Shown here piece after piece: positions 1 through 8,879 of a stretch of DNA of 19,343 nt. The stretch spans positions 1 to 19,343 of the forward strand of contig JAYSRU010000033.1 in NCBI GenBank assembly GCA_043720875.1, in the 5' to 3' direction. This DNA comes from JAYSRU01 sp043720875. Its GTDB lineage: Bacteria > Bacteroidota > Bacteroidia > Flavobacteriales_D > Crocinitomicaceae. The translations under genes and the position numbers were made by a program. Each line of letters starts with the position of its first letter. Within the stretch, counting starts at the first letter, position 1. The notes beneath the pieces are model-generated. The model made no database searches, was not told the DNA's origin, and saw only the letters and a list, made by a program, of their open reading frames with translations.

Positions 1-2849
1 ATCGGAATAGTTAACGTTACTCTCGTACCGGTTGCAATTCCTCCTGCCGTTAAGTCTTCATAAAAGTAGCCAAGTTTACCTTTAAAATGTTGACTTAAGA
101 TAGAAAAACGCTTTTTAATCGCCGCACTTGAAAATGATTCGTGTTCTGAACGTTGGCGAAGTTTAATTGCTGTAGCTTCTTCACGACCAATTCCATTGTC
201 TTCAATCACACAGGTTAGCACATCGCTGAGTAGAAAAGTCACTTTAATTTTTTTAGTTCCATCTTTATGCAGCAAACCATGGATTAAAGCATTTTCAAGA
301 AAAGGTTGAATGAGCATAGGTGGGAGTTGAATATAATCGATATCCTTCGCAATGATTTCATATTCCAATTCGTTTTTGAAGCGTAATTTTTCTAAAGATA
401 AATAGAGTTCAATTAACTTTTTTTCTTGCTCAAATTCTATAAAATCTTTATCCGAATAATTTAGCGTACGTCGGATTAAGTTCGAAAATTTGGTAATGAA
501 AGAATACGAATTGTCAATATCGCCTTTTAAAACCAAGTCTTGTATTGAATTCAGTGAATTGAAAATGAAGTGGGGATTCATTTGCGATTGAATAGCCGTA
601 AGCTTTGAGAAATTAAGCTCATTTTTCATTTCGGCTTTTTTACTTTGAATTCGTAATTGTCTTTTATAAAATAGAACTATGATTCCTAAAATACAGAGTG
701 CTATAGCAAGTGTAAACCACCATCGTTTGTAAATCGGTGCAGCAATGGAAAATGAAAAATAGTTAGTTGCACTAAAGACTCCTTGGTTTTCAGACTTCAC
801 TAAAAACACATAATTATTCGCTTCTAATGCGTTGTAAACAATTTCATTCTCCGAATAATTCGCAATTTGCCATTCTTCATCGTATCCTTTTAATTTGAAG
901 TAATAACGTATATTTTCAGTGTTTCTAAGCGTTGGTGATGAAATAACGAATTTGATTTTCCTTTGGTTACTGCCAAATTTTTGATTTTTTAGGATTGGGT
1001 CAATCGGAATACCATTGACTTGTATTGAACTGAAAAGGAGTAAGGGTTTTTTTATTTTGGTTTCGAGTTGACCTACTTTTACAAGTTGAACTCCTCGGGA
1101 ATGACTAATCCAAATTTCATTTTCTAAGATCTCGAAATCAAAGATTTTATTGGTTGAAAATCCTCGTGCCTTATTGAATTGGGTAATTAACTTGCCGTTC
1201 ATCGAGAAAACAAAAAAACCATGACTCGTTATGGTATAAATCTTATTATTTTTTATTTTAATTTTTTGTATTTCTAAAACAACATTATTTATTTTAGGCA
1301 AAATTTGCTTGATTATTTTATCGTTCTGAAATACTAGAATTCCTTGCTTTTTCGCAACAATATAAAGTGTGTTATGGAGTGTGTAAATCGTATTCACAAA
1401 AAGTGTTTTGCCGTTATACTTAATATCTTCAATTGCTCCAGATTTTTTTATTTTTTTCAATCCATCCGAGGTCGCAACTATGATGTTGCCGCTTTTTGGA
1501 GACACTGCTATTGAATAGCAACGAATTTTATACGTGTTTACGTGGTTGATTTCAAAGTTTTTTCCCCCTTTCCAATTGACTTTACAAATATTTGTGTTTA
1601 AGGCAAAAAGTAGCGTGTTATCTTGCGTTAAGGCAACATCTTTTAGCGAATAACTGCTCAAAATTGTGCTTATTTCTCCTGTCTTTTTGTTCAAAGCTTT
1701 TATATCGCCGTCATCAAAAATCAGGAATGGAAAGTTGGGCCAACTGTAGATCTCTTGTAGTGGTTTAGTTCCTGAACTGCTAAGGGTTGTAAATTTATTA
1801 TTTTTATAAGCTAATAAATCACCTGTTAAAGTTCCAAACAATATTCCTAAATCAGGATCCTTTCCCAAACTTACAACCGATTTTTTGTCTGGGATCTGTA
1901 ATATATCTGGGAACGACATCGACGGAATAACAATTACTCCGTGATTGAAAGTTGACAACAGCATGTTTCCTTCGTTATCTTCAAATATATCCGATATCAA
2001 ATATTCGGGAAAAATGACCGCTGGTATTTTGCTCAATTCAGGATTTTCGATGGCTAAAACTCCAGAAATAGTTCCTGCTATCCAAAGTCTATTTCCCTTG
2101 TTGTACATGTATAAATGCTCTTTTTTATTAAAGAGATCGTTGGCAGGTAAAAGTGTTAGGGTATGCGTATTTTCATTGTAGGCGTAAAGTTGTTTGTTTT
2201 TAATATTTATAGCATACGTCTTAGCGTTGATTTTAAAAAAATACAAAAGGCCAGTGATTGTATCACCTGGAATATGAAGCTTTATTTTTGTTAATTGATG
2301 GTCTCGGTATGCAAACAAAGAATCTCTACTTGATGGGTGAGTTATCGATTCATGGAGACTTGTATTAAAAGAATAGGCACAATATTCATTCTTTGAATAA
2401 GATTGAATTTTCTTCCCTTTAGCATTTAATACAATAAAAGATTTGGCCCAAACTATAATTTCATCGCTAGACGTTATATTTACATGATAGTCATTGGTTC
2501 TTTCGTCTTCGGTAAGCTCATAAAAAACAGAACACTTACCATCCTCAATTTTTATGATTTGGTTATTTAAATTATTGCAGAAAATAACTCCTTTCTTGGT
2601 GATGACAAATCCAAATGCGGAAAGGCCTTTCATTCCTTCGCATTCAACGTTGGAAAATTCATAACCATCATACTTGTAAAAACCTTCGTCGGTAGAAAAC
2701 CAATAATTGAAACTCTTATCTTGAATTACATCATAAATTTGAACTCCTTCGAATTCCAACGCTCCAAGAAAGAAGTACGAAGGTTGCTGTGCCTTTGTAA
2801 ATGAGGGTAGAAAAAAGAAAACAATAATAACAAGTATTCTAAGCTTCAT
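1..2849 (-). CDS. Beta-propeller sensor histidine kinase (LytS/His_kinase type), 3' end cut by window edge
   Basis: This is a membrane sensor kinase that would autophosphorylate on His and pass the phosphate to a response regulator. I translated it from the ATG at 2849; 949 codons are visible with no stop, and the last residues (TRVTLTIP) are where this family normally ends, so only a few are missing. Order of parts: signal peptide 1-20 (ends FTKAQQ), a periplasmic region with two-component-propeller-like repeats to about 620, a Y_Y_Y-like beta domain about 625-700 (YYFKLKGYDEEWQ), one membrane helix about 707-727, then the His_kinase domain with QSQMNPHFIFNSLNSIQ (His760). The ATPase domain has the N-box PPMLIQPFLENALIHG (Asn853) and the G1 box EDNGIGR (Asp884). 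The propeller repeats are degenerate. The propeller and Y_Y_Y domains are known sensor modules in Bacteroidota hybrid and LytS-type kinases; the ligand is unknown. A LytTR regulator, the usual partner, is not in the window and may lie beyond position 1. Confidence 0.93.
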   Translation of the reverse strand, partial: MKLRILVIIVFFFLPSFTKAQQPSYFFLGALEFEGVQIYDVIQDKSFNYWFSTDEGFYKYDGYEFSNVECEGMKGLSAFGFVITKKGVIFCNNLNNQIIKIEDGKCSVFYELTEDERTNDYHVNITSSDEIIVWAKSFIVLNAKGKKIQSYSKNEYCAYSFNTSLHESITHPSSRDSLFAYRDHQLTKIKLHIPGDTITGLLYFFKINAKTYAINIKNKQLYAYNENTHTLTLLPANDLFNKKEHLYMYNKGNRLWIAGTISGVLAIENPELSKIPAVIFPEYLISDIFEDNEGNMLLSTFNHGVIVIPSMSFPDILQIPDKKSVVSLGKDPDLGILFGTLTGDLLAYKNNKFTTLSSSGTKPLQEIYSWPNFPFLIFDDGDIKALNKKTGEISTILSSYSLKDVALTQDNTLLFALNTNICKVNWKGGKNFEINHVNTYKIRCYSIAVSPKSGNIIVATSDGLKKIKKSGAIEDIKYNGKTLFVNTIYTLHNTLYIVAKKQGILVFQNDKIIKQILPKINNVVLEIQKIKIKNNKIYTITSHGFFVFSMNGKLITQFNKARGFSTNKIFDFEILENEIWISHSRGVQLVKVGQLETKIKKPLLLFSSIQVNGIPIDPILKNQKFGSNQRKIKFVISSPTLRNTENIRYYFKLKGYDEEWQIANYSENEIVYNALEANNYVFLVKSENQGVFSATNYFSFSIAAPIYKRWWFTLAIALCILGIIVLFYKRQLRIQSKKAEMKNELNFSKLTAIQSQMNPHFIFNSLNSIQDLVLKGDIDNSYSFITKFSNLIRRTLNYSDKDFIEFEQEKKLIELYLSLEKLRFKNELEYEIIAKDIDYIQLPPMLIQPFLENALIHGLLHKDGTKKIKVTFLLSDVLTCVIEDNGIGREEATAIKLRQRSEHESFSSAAIKKRFSILSQHFKGKLGYFYEDLTAGGIATGTRVTLTIP

Positions 2850-2853
2850 GTTA

Positions 2854-2861
2854 CAAAGTTA
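2854..2861 (-). promoter_or_regulatory. Candidate -7 box (TAACTTTG) four bases before the kinase ATG
   Basis: On the minus strand TAACTTTG matches the Bacteroidota -7 consensus TAnnTTTG exactly, followed by TAAC and then the ATG at 2849. A start site 5-7 bases past the box would fall at or beside the ATG, giving a leaderless or nearly leaderless mRNA. No TTG lies at the expected -33 distance, so the element is incomplete. The kinase could instead be read through from the upstream gene ending at 2916. Confidence 0.4.
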
Positions 2862-2915
2862 ATCCAATTCTTGAAACGGACTTTTATGAGCTGAAAGGAT
2901 CTAAAAAATTTTATT

Positions 2916-5468
2916 TTAGCGAATAATTATTTTTGTAACCGCAGTAGAAAAGTTGTTCTTAATCTCAATAAAATATACACCTGGACTAACACTAGAAAGA
3001 TCAATTTTGGTGGAGAGTGTGAACGGATTTGAATCAAATGCAACAGTTCTGCCATTGGCATCGGTTACAAGATAGGTGCAAGGTTCGGTTTTTCCAGTTC
3101 TTTGCGCAACGGTAAAGATTCCGTTTGATGGGTTAGGGTAAACATGAAATTGGCTCGTTTGATCTATGTAAGCTAACGATGCTCCAATTTCTCCAGCTGT
3201 ACCGAAAAGATCAGAAGACCATAAACCTCTACCAAAAGTTCCCGCCCAAATTTTAAATGCATTATCATCAATCTCTAATTCTGCTACAGGTACATTTGGC
3301 AAACCTTGTCCATAAGAGATCCAATCGGACATTGTATCGTTTCTGTAAAAAATACCTAAATCTGTTCCAACATAAATTCGATTTAAATTTCCAGCTTGGT
3401 AAGCGCTGCAATTTACAGGCATATTGGGTAAAGTTCCAGAAATATTAGACCATGAGTAACCTCCGTTGGTTGATTTGAAAACCCTCCTTGCTACCGTTCC
3501 ATCATATCTGCCACAAGTTACCCAAATATCATTGGAATTATACTTGCTAATTACAAGGGAAGTAATGTAAGGTCCAGGATTCCCTCTATTTACCCAAGTC
3601 ACTCCTCCATCCGAACTCATTTTGATCGAATTTTCAAATACTAAATAAATTACTTGATTGTTGCTTTCCGAAATTTCAATAGATTGAATTTTTTGACCTG
3701 AAAGTTCGGTGAGTTGTGCCCAAGTGTCACCGTTGTCGGTTGATTTGAATAAGTTCCTACCTGCTGTGAAAACGGTGTAGCTATCCATTGGATCTTGTGT
3801 TATTATGGTAATCCAATCACTGTCTTCGGTGTCAACTAAATCGTTGGAAGAGTTCCAGCCGTCTAACGTTCTGTTAATTGAACCATTTTGAGAAGTACTA
3901 TATGCAATATTCGGATCTTCTTTATCATACATGCATTCCATGCCATCTCCACCGGTGATGTCTTGCCATACTCCATTTTTCAACTCTTTTGTCCCATTAT
4001 CCTGCAAGCCTATCATTATATTATTTGGCTCCAATTTATTTACTCCAATACGATAAATTTGACTGATTTGTAAAGAATTGCTTATATCTGTCCAAGCTTG
4101 TGTTCCTTGTTTTTTGTAGAGTCCGCCATCATTGCCCGAATAAAGTAGATTCGGAAGTATTGGGTGGAATTCAAAGAAATGCTTATCGGCATGAACTACC
4201 TCATGTACATTATTATCATACCAATTAGTAATTTTTTCCCAAGTCAAACCTTTGTCTGTTGATTTGAAATTATCAACCCCGCCAATCCACATTTCGTTAC
4301 TATCCAATGGGTTTATAGTTAAACAAGAACTGTAATAGCCTTGTCCATTACATGCGTCAATGTTGTAACCCAAATAATTGTTTGTTGCACAATCAACTGG
4401 AATAATTTCATTAAAAGTGATTCCTGCATCTTCTGATCTAAAGAGACCTTTTAATCCATATTCAGTGTCACTAACGGTCATGATATCAACTCGATTAGCA
4501 TCTTGTGGGGTAACGGCGATTTCAATACGTACAGTATTTGAAAGCGCTGTTGTATTTGTCCAAGTATCTCCCAGATTATCCGAACGCATAAATTGAGCGT
4601 ATCCTTCTAAGCTAAATTTAGTCGCATAAACAATTGAAGGAGTTTCCGGATTAAATTCCGCATCCATGATCCAAGATGTATTGGTGCTTACCCATGAAAC
4701 ACCAGAATCCACTGTTTTAAATATACCTCGCGATGTAAAAGCAAGTAATATATTTGGTTGGGTTGGGTGAATGAGCAGTGATTTAAATTGTGCTTGACTG
4801 GCTGAGAGAAACGTTAATCCCGTAGCGCTCCAAGTGTTCCCTCCGTCAACAGATTTCATAACACCTAAACTTTTGGTGTCTCCATAACTGGTCCCGTTAA
4901 AGGTACGCGTTGATCCAGATAATGCATCCCCACTTGCAATATACATGGTGTCGGAGTTAAACGGGTGAATGGCAATATCGCTCACACCAATAACCGGTAG
5001 ATTATCCGTTTTAGGTATATAGGATTGCCCTCCATCTTCAGTTAACCATAGCCCTCCAGCAGGAGATCCTAACCAAAATTTTGCTGGATTGCTTGGGTCA
5101 AATGCCATGCAATTTAATCTGCCAATTCCAGAATAGCCACCTACAGTAGTGAATGGACCTTCAGCAATCCAGTTACCTGATATTGATTTTGCAAAAGTCT
5201 TTTTGCTATTAGCTTCCAGCACTTTCGAAGCTGTTTTGATTACATCATTTTGATTCGGAAAGTTGCCTAAACTGTCAACTCTAGATTGCCAATACTGTTC
5301 CCATCGGGCAAATTTTGCATGCACATCGTCACTTACGGTTGCTGCTGGTTGCGGATTTCCATGTTTCAAATAAAAATCAGCTTTAATTTGAAAAAAGTTA
5401 TTCTCCTGAGCATCAAATGATGAAACAGAAAAAAACAATAATAAACCTAAGGGAAAAATTTTAACCAT
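2916..5468 (-). CDS. Secreted ASP-box (BNR/sortilin-like) propeller protein with T9SS type A sorting domain
   Basis: An 850-residue exported protein. It has a signal peptide at 1-20 (cleavage likely SFDA|QE), a short N-terminal helical stretch (about 25-95), then a long beta-propeller region carrying about nine ASP-box motifs of the form S-x-D-x-G-x-T-W: SVDGGNTW near 206-213, and later TVDSGVSW, SDNLGDTW, SEDAGITF, STDKGLTW, STDNGDTW, SSDGGVTW and STNGGYSW. The last about 75 residues are a type IX secretion tail: FHVYPNPSNGIFTV opens it, GVYFIEI lies inside and it ends KIIIR. ASP-box propellers occur in sialidases, sortilin/Vps10 and many surface adhesins or hydrolases. I see no sialidase RIP motif or catalytic set, so an enzymatic role is not supported. 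It is expected to be secreted across the outer membrane by T9SS and anchored or released. It lies 66 nt upstream of the kinase in the same direction, so co-transcription is possible. Confidence 0.93.
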   Translation of the reverse strand: MVKIFPLGLLLFFSVSSFDAQENNFFQIKADFYLKHGNPQPAATVSDDVHAKFARWEQYWQSRVDSLGNFPNQNDVIKTASKVLEANSKKTFAKSISGNWIAEGPFTTVGGYSGIGRLNCMAFDPSNPAKFWLGSPAGGLWLTEDGGQSYIPKTDNLPVIGVSDIAIHPFNSDTMYIASGDALSGSTRTFNGTSYGDTKSLGVMKSVDGGNTWSATGLTFLSASQAQFKSLLIHPTQPNILLAFTSRGIFKTVDSGVSWVSTNTSWIMDAEFNPETPSIVYATKFSLEGYAQFMRSDNLGDTWTNTTALSNTVRIEIAVTPQDANRVDIMTVSDTEYGLKGLFRSEDAGITFNEIIPVDCATNNYLGYNIDACNGQGYYSSCLTINPLDSNEMWIGGVDNFKSTDKGLTWEKITNWYDNNVHEVVHADKHFFEFHPILPNLLYSGNDGGLYKKQGTQAWTDISNSLQISQIYRIGVNKLEPNNIMIGLQDNGTKELKNGVWQDITGGDGMECMYDKEDPNIAYSTSQNGSINRTLDGWNSSNDLVDTEDSDWITIITQDPMDSYTVFTAGRNLFKSTDNGDTWAQLTELSGQKIQSIEISESNNQVIYLVFENSIKMSSDGGVTWVNRGNPGPYITSLVISKYNSNDIWVTCGRYDGTVARRVFKSTNGGYSWSNISGTLPNMPVNCSAYQAGNLNRIYVGTDLGIFYRNDTMSDWISYGQGLPNVPVAELEIDDNAFKIWAGTFGRGLWSSDLFGTAGEIGASLAYIDQTSQFHVYPNPSNGIFTVAQRTGKTEPCTYLVTDANGRTVAFDSNPFTLSTKIDLSSVSPGVYFIEIKNNFSTAVTKIIIR

Positions 5469-5598
5469 AATCTCGTTTTAGCGCTGAAATATAAGTATTT
5501 GATTCAACAGAATTTGCATTATTTCTCTAAAAGTATTTGAATCGTGTTGAGCGGTTGAGTTGAGCTATTGAAATGAAATTAATGTCCAATAAAATAAG

Positions 5599-5628
5599 TT
5601 TTAGTATACGTTCCATTCACTATATTTG
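5599..5628 (+). promoter_or_regulatory. Candidate Bacteroidota promoter for the ABC transporter operon
   Basis: TATATTTG at 5621-5628 matches TAnnTTTG exactly. A TTA at 5601-5603 sits 17 bases upstream in the -33 position, one base off TTG. The box ends 36 bases before the ATG at 5665, giving a leader of about 30 nt. It lies in the 196-bp divergent gap between the T9SS propeller gene and the ABC gene; I found no convincing counterpart on the minus strand. Confidence 0.5.
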
Positions 5629-5664
5629 AGCCAAGTATTATTTTTAGTGTGAAATAGCTTTTCT

Positions 5665-6591
5665 ATGATCGAAATCAATAACATATATAAAACGTACAAC
5701 CGTAAGCCAGCATTAATTGATGTTTCTTTGAAATTAGACACTGGGAAAATTACAGGTTTGCTTGGACCAAATGGGGCAGGTAAGACAACGTTAATAAGAA
5801 TTCTAAATCAACTCACGGAACCAGAAAGCGGAAATATTCGCTATCAGGGAGATTTATTGACTCAGAAGCATGTGAATTTAATGGGGTATTTGCCTGAAGA
5901 ACGTGGTTTGTATCGCGGGATGAAAGTGGAAGAGCAGGTGCTTTTTTTGGCAAGATTGCGTGGTATGGACTCAAGAGATGCAAAGCAAAATCTTAAATTT
6001 TGGTTGGATAAGTGGAATATTGGAGATTGGCGTCAAAAACGGATTGAAGAACTTTCGAAAGGAATGGCTCAAAAAATTCAATTTATTGCAGCGGTATTGC
6101 ATGAGCCAGAGTTGCTTGTATTGGATGAACCATTTTCTGGGTTTGATCCAATGAACGCAGACTTGATTCGCCAAGAATTAATCGAAATGAGAGCCAAAGG
6201 GAAAACCATAGTACTTTCTACACACAACATGAAAAGCGTGGAGGAATTATGTGATAATGCGGTTTTGATTCATGAAGCCAGAAAAATTGCGGATGGTAAA
6301 GTTTCAACGTTGCGGGAAGACCAAAAATCTGGAGAATATGCCGTGAAATTTACAGGAAACATGATTTCTTTTGTAAATGCACTTTGGACAGGATTTGAAT
6401 TAGTAGATAAAGAGATTTTGGCGGAAGATCGTTTTATTGCAAAATTGAAAATGAGAGGTGATAATACGTTTGAAGATTTATTGAAAGTCTTAATTGGGCA
6501 AGTGAAAATAGAAGCAGCTTGGGAGGTGTTGCCGAGTATGGATGATGTTTTTGTGAATTTAGTAACTCCAAAATTGAAAGAAAATGTATAA
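5665..6591 (+). CDS. ABC transporter ATP-binding protein (NatA-like, with DUF4162-type C-terminus)
   Basis: A 308-residue ATPase subunit that would power export through the permease encoded next. Walker A is GPNGAGKT (34-41), the Q-loop region reads GYLPEERGLY (74-83), the ABC signature LSKGMAQK (130-137), Walker B LLVLDEP (150-156, catalytic Glu155) and the H-loop His187 in STHNMK. Residues after about 215 (ADGKVSTLRE and beyond) resemble the C-terminal DUF4162 extension of NatA-like ATPases. The PEER form in place of a Q-loop glutamine is, to my knowledge, usual in this subfamily and not a defect. The gene overlaps the permease by 8 nt, so the two are translationally coupled. There is no clear Shine-Dalgarno sequence, as is common in this phylum. 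Substrate unknown; Na+ export is the namesake role of NatAB but is not demonstrated by sequence. Confidence 0.94.
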   Translation: MIEINNIYKTYNRKPALIDVSLKLDTGKITGLLGPNGAGKTTLIRILNQLTEPESGNIRYQGDLLTQKHVNLMGYLPEERGLYRGMKVEEQVLFLARLRGMDSRDAKQNLKFWLDKWNIGDWRQKRIEELSKGMAQKIQFIAAVLHEPELLVLDEPFSGFDPMNADLIRQELIEMRAKGKTIVLSTHNMKSVEELCDNAVLIHEARKIADGKVSTLREDQKSGEYAVKFTGNMISFVNALWTGFELVDKEILAEDRFIAKLKMRGDNTFEDLLKVLIGQVKIEAAWEVLPSMDDVFVNLVTPKLKENV

Positions 6592-7915
6592 AACTTGGTT
6601 AATAACACTGCGGGAGTTAAAGGAAAGAACCTCCAGTAAAGGATTTATTTTACTTTCAATTTTAGGACCATTAATGGTATTGTTGGGAATTTATTTCTTA
6701 TTTATTTTTGGAGGTAAAAAGCAACAGAAATGGAATGTGTTAATCACGGACCCAGTACAATTATTGGAAAATAAAATAATGCCCAAGCCTGATCCATTAA
6801 TTACGTATCACTTTTATAACGATTATTTAGAATTGGATGAGTTTAAAACAGCCAATCGTTTTAAGAAATTTGATGCAATGCTAGAAGTGAATGAAAAAGT
6901 GATTTCAAATAAAGTTGCATTTCTATTTTATAAAGAAAAACCTTCGTTTGCTACGTCAACAATGATTCAATTTCAATTCGAACGACGGTTGGAAGAGATT
7001 ATGATTAAACGCTTCACTACTTTGAGTATTCAGAAGTTTAGAGAAGTAAAACAACCCATAAATATTAAATTCAAAAATGTATTCGACCCTTACGATGAAA
7101 GTGATTCGTTGGCAGGTTATGCCGGACTCTGCTTTGGTTTGATGATCTTTTTGTTTATACTTTTATATGGTTCTTCGGTAATGCGTTCTGTGGCGCGAGA
7201 TAAATCAAATAGGGTAGTAGAAGTGATTTTGGCTTCGTCTAAACCAAACCACTTACTGTCTGGTAAAATCTTGGGAGTTGGAATAAGTGCCCTGATTCAA
7301 TTTGCGTTATGGGCAATAATAATTGGTTTTGGCCTAGTGATTATGCGAGATATGCTTTTTCCTGATATTTATGATGCGTCAAAAATGCAAGTGCTGCAAA
7401 CAACCAAAGAAACCGCCGCTCTTGTTACGCAGCAAAATAGTGTAGCTAATGTCTATAACGATTTTGTGAGCTTAATCTTCGATCGCTTATCGTACACCAA
7501 TATGATTTTTTATTTCATTCTATTCTTTATGGGAGGTTATTTGTTCTATGCCAGTTTATTCGCTGCCCTAGGTGCTGTTGGTGGATCGGAAACCGATGGT
7601 CAACAATATAGTTTCATTTTGACTGCGTTATTATTGTTTTCCCTTTACGCAGGCTATGATGCAGTTCAGCATCCAGAAGGTGGTCTTTCAAATCTAACGA
7701 TGTATTTGCCATTTACTTCTCCTGTAGTTGCTTTAGTACGCTTAGCACAAGGGTTCCAAAGTGCTGGTGGAATGCAGTTATTAATGTCCTTGGTAATACT
7801 GTTCAGCTCTTCATTTGTAACATTATGGTGTGCCAGTCGATGGTTTAAAAATGGAATTTTAAATTTCGGACATCGTTTAAAATTTTCTCATTTCTTGATT
7901 TGGTTCAAAAAGTAA
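6584..7915 (+). CDS. ABC-2 type transporter permease (NatB-like)
   Basis: A 443-residue membrane subunit partnering the preceding ATPase. It has the ABC2_membrane_3 layout: a first helix at about 21-43 after a short cytoplasmic start (KTWLITLRELKERTSSKGF), a large extracytoplasmic domain of about 135 residues, then a block of five or six helices. These include GLMIFLFILLYGSSVM, ISALIQFALWAIIIGFG, MIFYFILFFMGGYLFYASL, YSFILTALLLFSLYAG and a last one near 395-413. The cytoplasmic segment RSVARDKSNRVVEVILASSKP after helix 2 is characteristic of the family, where E-V-I-L-A-S lies in the coupling helix region. The start lies inside the ATPase gene (8-nt overlap) and the stop is 3 nt before the Ppx/GppA gene. 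Substrate cannot be read from the sequence. Confidence 0.92.
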   Translation: MYKTWLITLRELKERTSSKGFILLSILGPLMVLLGIYFLFIFGGKKQQKWNVLITDPVQLLENKIMPKPDPLITYHFYNDYLELDEFKTANRFKKFDAMLEVNEKVISNKVAFLFYKEKPSFATSTMIQFQFERRLEEIMIKRFTTLSIQKFREVKQPINIKFKNVFDPYDESDSLAGYAGLCFGLMIFLFILLYGSSVMRSVARDKSNRVVEVILASSKPNHLLSGKILGVGISALIQFALWAIIIGFGLVIMRDMLFPDIYDASKMQVLQTTKETAALVTQQNSVANVYNDFVSLIFDRLSYTNMIFYFILFFMGGYLFYASLFAALGAVGGSETDGQQYSFILTALLLFSLYAGYDAVQHPEGGLSNLTMYLPFTSPVVALVRLAQGFQSAGGMQLLMSLVILFSSSFVTLWCASRWFKNGILNFGHRLKFSHFLIWFKK

Positions 7916-7918
7916 ACC

Positions 7919-8809
7919 ATGATAAAAGCGGTTATTGATCTTGGGACAAATACTTTTAATTTAAGCATTGCGGATGTTGCGGATAAGGTTATACGCATAA
8001 TCCACGCTGAAAAAGAAGGAGTTGCTTTAGGAATGGGAGGGATTAATGACCAAGTAATACATGAAGATGCCATGAAACGGGCATTAAGTACGTTGAAGCA
8101 TTATGCAAAAGTATGCACCGATTTTGAGGTTGATGTCATTACTGCGCTTGGCACGAGTGCTGTACGTGATGCAACGAACAAAGATGAGTTTGTTGCACGG
8201 GTTTATTCAGAATCAAACATCACTGTTACAATTATTTCTGGTGAAGAAGAGGCTCGGTTAATCTACCAAGGAGTAGCTTGGACCCATGATTTTCTCGAGG
8301 AAGGAGTGATAATGGATATTGGTGGAGGAAGTACTGAATTTATTTTAGCTAATAGTAGCGGAATTCAAAAATTAATTAGTTTGGACATTGGATTATCGCG
8401 TTTAATTCAATTAAGAAATTTCAATGACCCATTATCAAATGAAGATATTGAGTTTGTGAACGACTGGTTAAAAAATATTACCGGTAATGCGCTCTATGAC
8501 TTCGCGTCCAGCGTTCTTATAGGCGCCTCCGGGAGCTTTGAGACATTTTATGAAATCATGAACGCTAAACCGTTTCCTAAATCGTACAGTGCTTTTGAAT
8601 TGGCAATCGAGGATGTGAAAAAAACGTGTTTAGACTTGATCTCATCAACGCAATTAGAAAGAGATGAACACCCATTCATTATTCCGATTCGAAAAAAAAT
8701 GGCTCCATTTGCTGCACTAAAGACCTTGTTTATTTTAGATTTATTAAGGGTCGAAAAAGTCTTTGTTTCTCCCTGTGCGTTAAAAGAAGGAGTGCTGTTG
8801 GATCAATGA
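7919..8809 (+). CDS. Ppx/GppA family phosphatase (exopolyphosphatase-like), short form
   Basis: A 296-residue cytoplasmic enzyme of the ASKHA fold, expected to hydrolyse polyphosphate and/or pppGpp. Visible motifs: the phosphate-1 loop IDLGTNTFNL (6-15), GTSAVRDATN (78-87), ISGEEEARLIYQGV (106-119, with the Glu pair that holds the catalytic base in PPX) and the phosphate-2 loop MDIGGGSTEF (132-141), followed by DIGLSRL. At this length only the two actin-like domains are present; the HD-like and C-terminal domains of the roughly 500-residue E. coli PPX and GppA are missing, as in other short bacterial Ppx proteins. The ATG lies 3 nt after the ABC permease stop, so it is probably the third gene of that operon. 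Sequence alone does not separate polyphosphate from pppGpp as substrate. Confidence 0.93.
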   Translation: MIKAVIDLGTNTFNLSIADVADKVIRIIHAEKEGVALGMGGINDQVIHEDAMKRALSTLKHYAKVCTDFEVDVITALGTSAVRDATNKDEFVARVYSESNITVTIISGEEEARLIYQGVAWTHDFLEEGVIMDIGGGSTEFILANSSGIQKLISLDIGLSRLIQLRNFNDPLSNEDIEFVNDWLKNITGNALYDFASSVLIGASGSFETFYEIMNAKPFPKSYSAFELAIEDVKKTCLDLISSTQLERDEHPFIIPIRKKMAPFAALKTLFILDLLRVEKVFVSPCALKEGVLLDQ

Positions 8810-8827
8810 GAAGTATCAATATCTTTT
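8798..8827 (+). promoter_or_regulatory. Candidate promoter for the second T9SS cargo gene
   Basis: TTG at 8798-8800, a 19-base spacer, then TATCTTTT at 8820-8827, which matches seven of eight positions of TAnnTTTG (last base T, not G). The TTG is inside the end of the Ppx/GppA gene. The spacing is ideal but the box is imperfect. Confidence 0.4.
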
Positions 8828-8879
8828 TCTAAAATCGTGGCAACCCAAAATTATGATTTACGTTATAAATAAAAAAGAT

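Noticed and set aside
1945..2181. 78-residue plus-strand open frame inside the kinase gene
   Set aside because: It is antisense to a continuous 949-codon kinase frame with clear domains and has no motif of its own.
2901..2919. CTAAAA...TTTTAG inverted repeat at the end of the T9SS propeller gene
   Set aside because: Only 6 bp, nearly all A-T, and overlapping the stop codon; too weak to call a terminator.
5480..5500. TATATTTC on the minus strand as promoter of the T9SS propeller gene
   Set aside because: The last base of the box is wrong and the nearest TTG is only 11 bases upstream, so the spacing does not fit.
6270..6608. 112-residue minus-strand open frame across the ABC gene junction
   Set aside because: It is antisense to well-supported ABC genes, with no recognisable domain.
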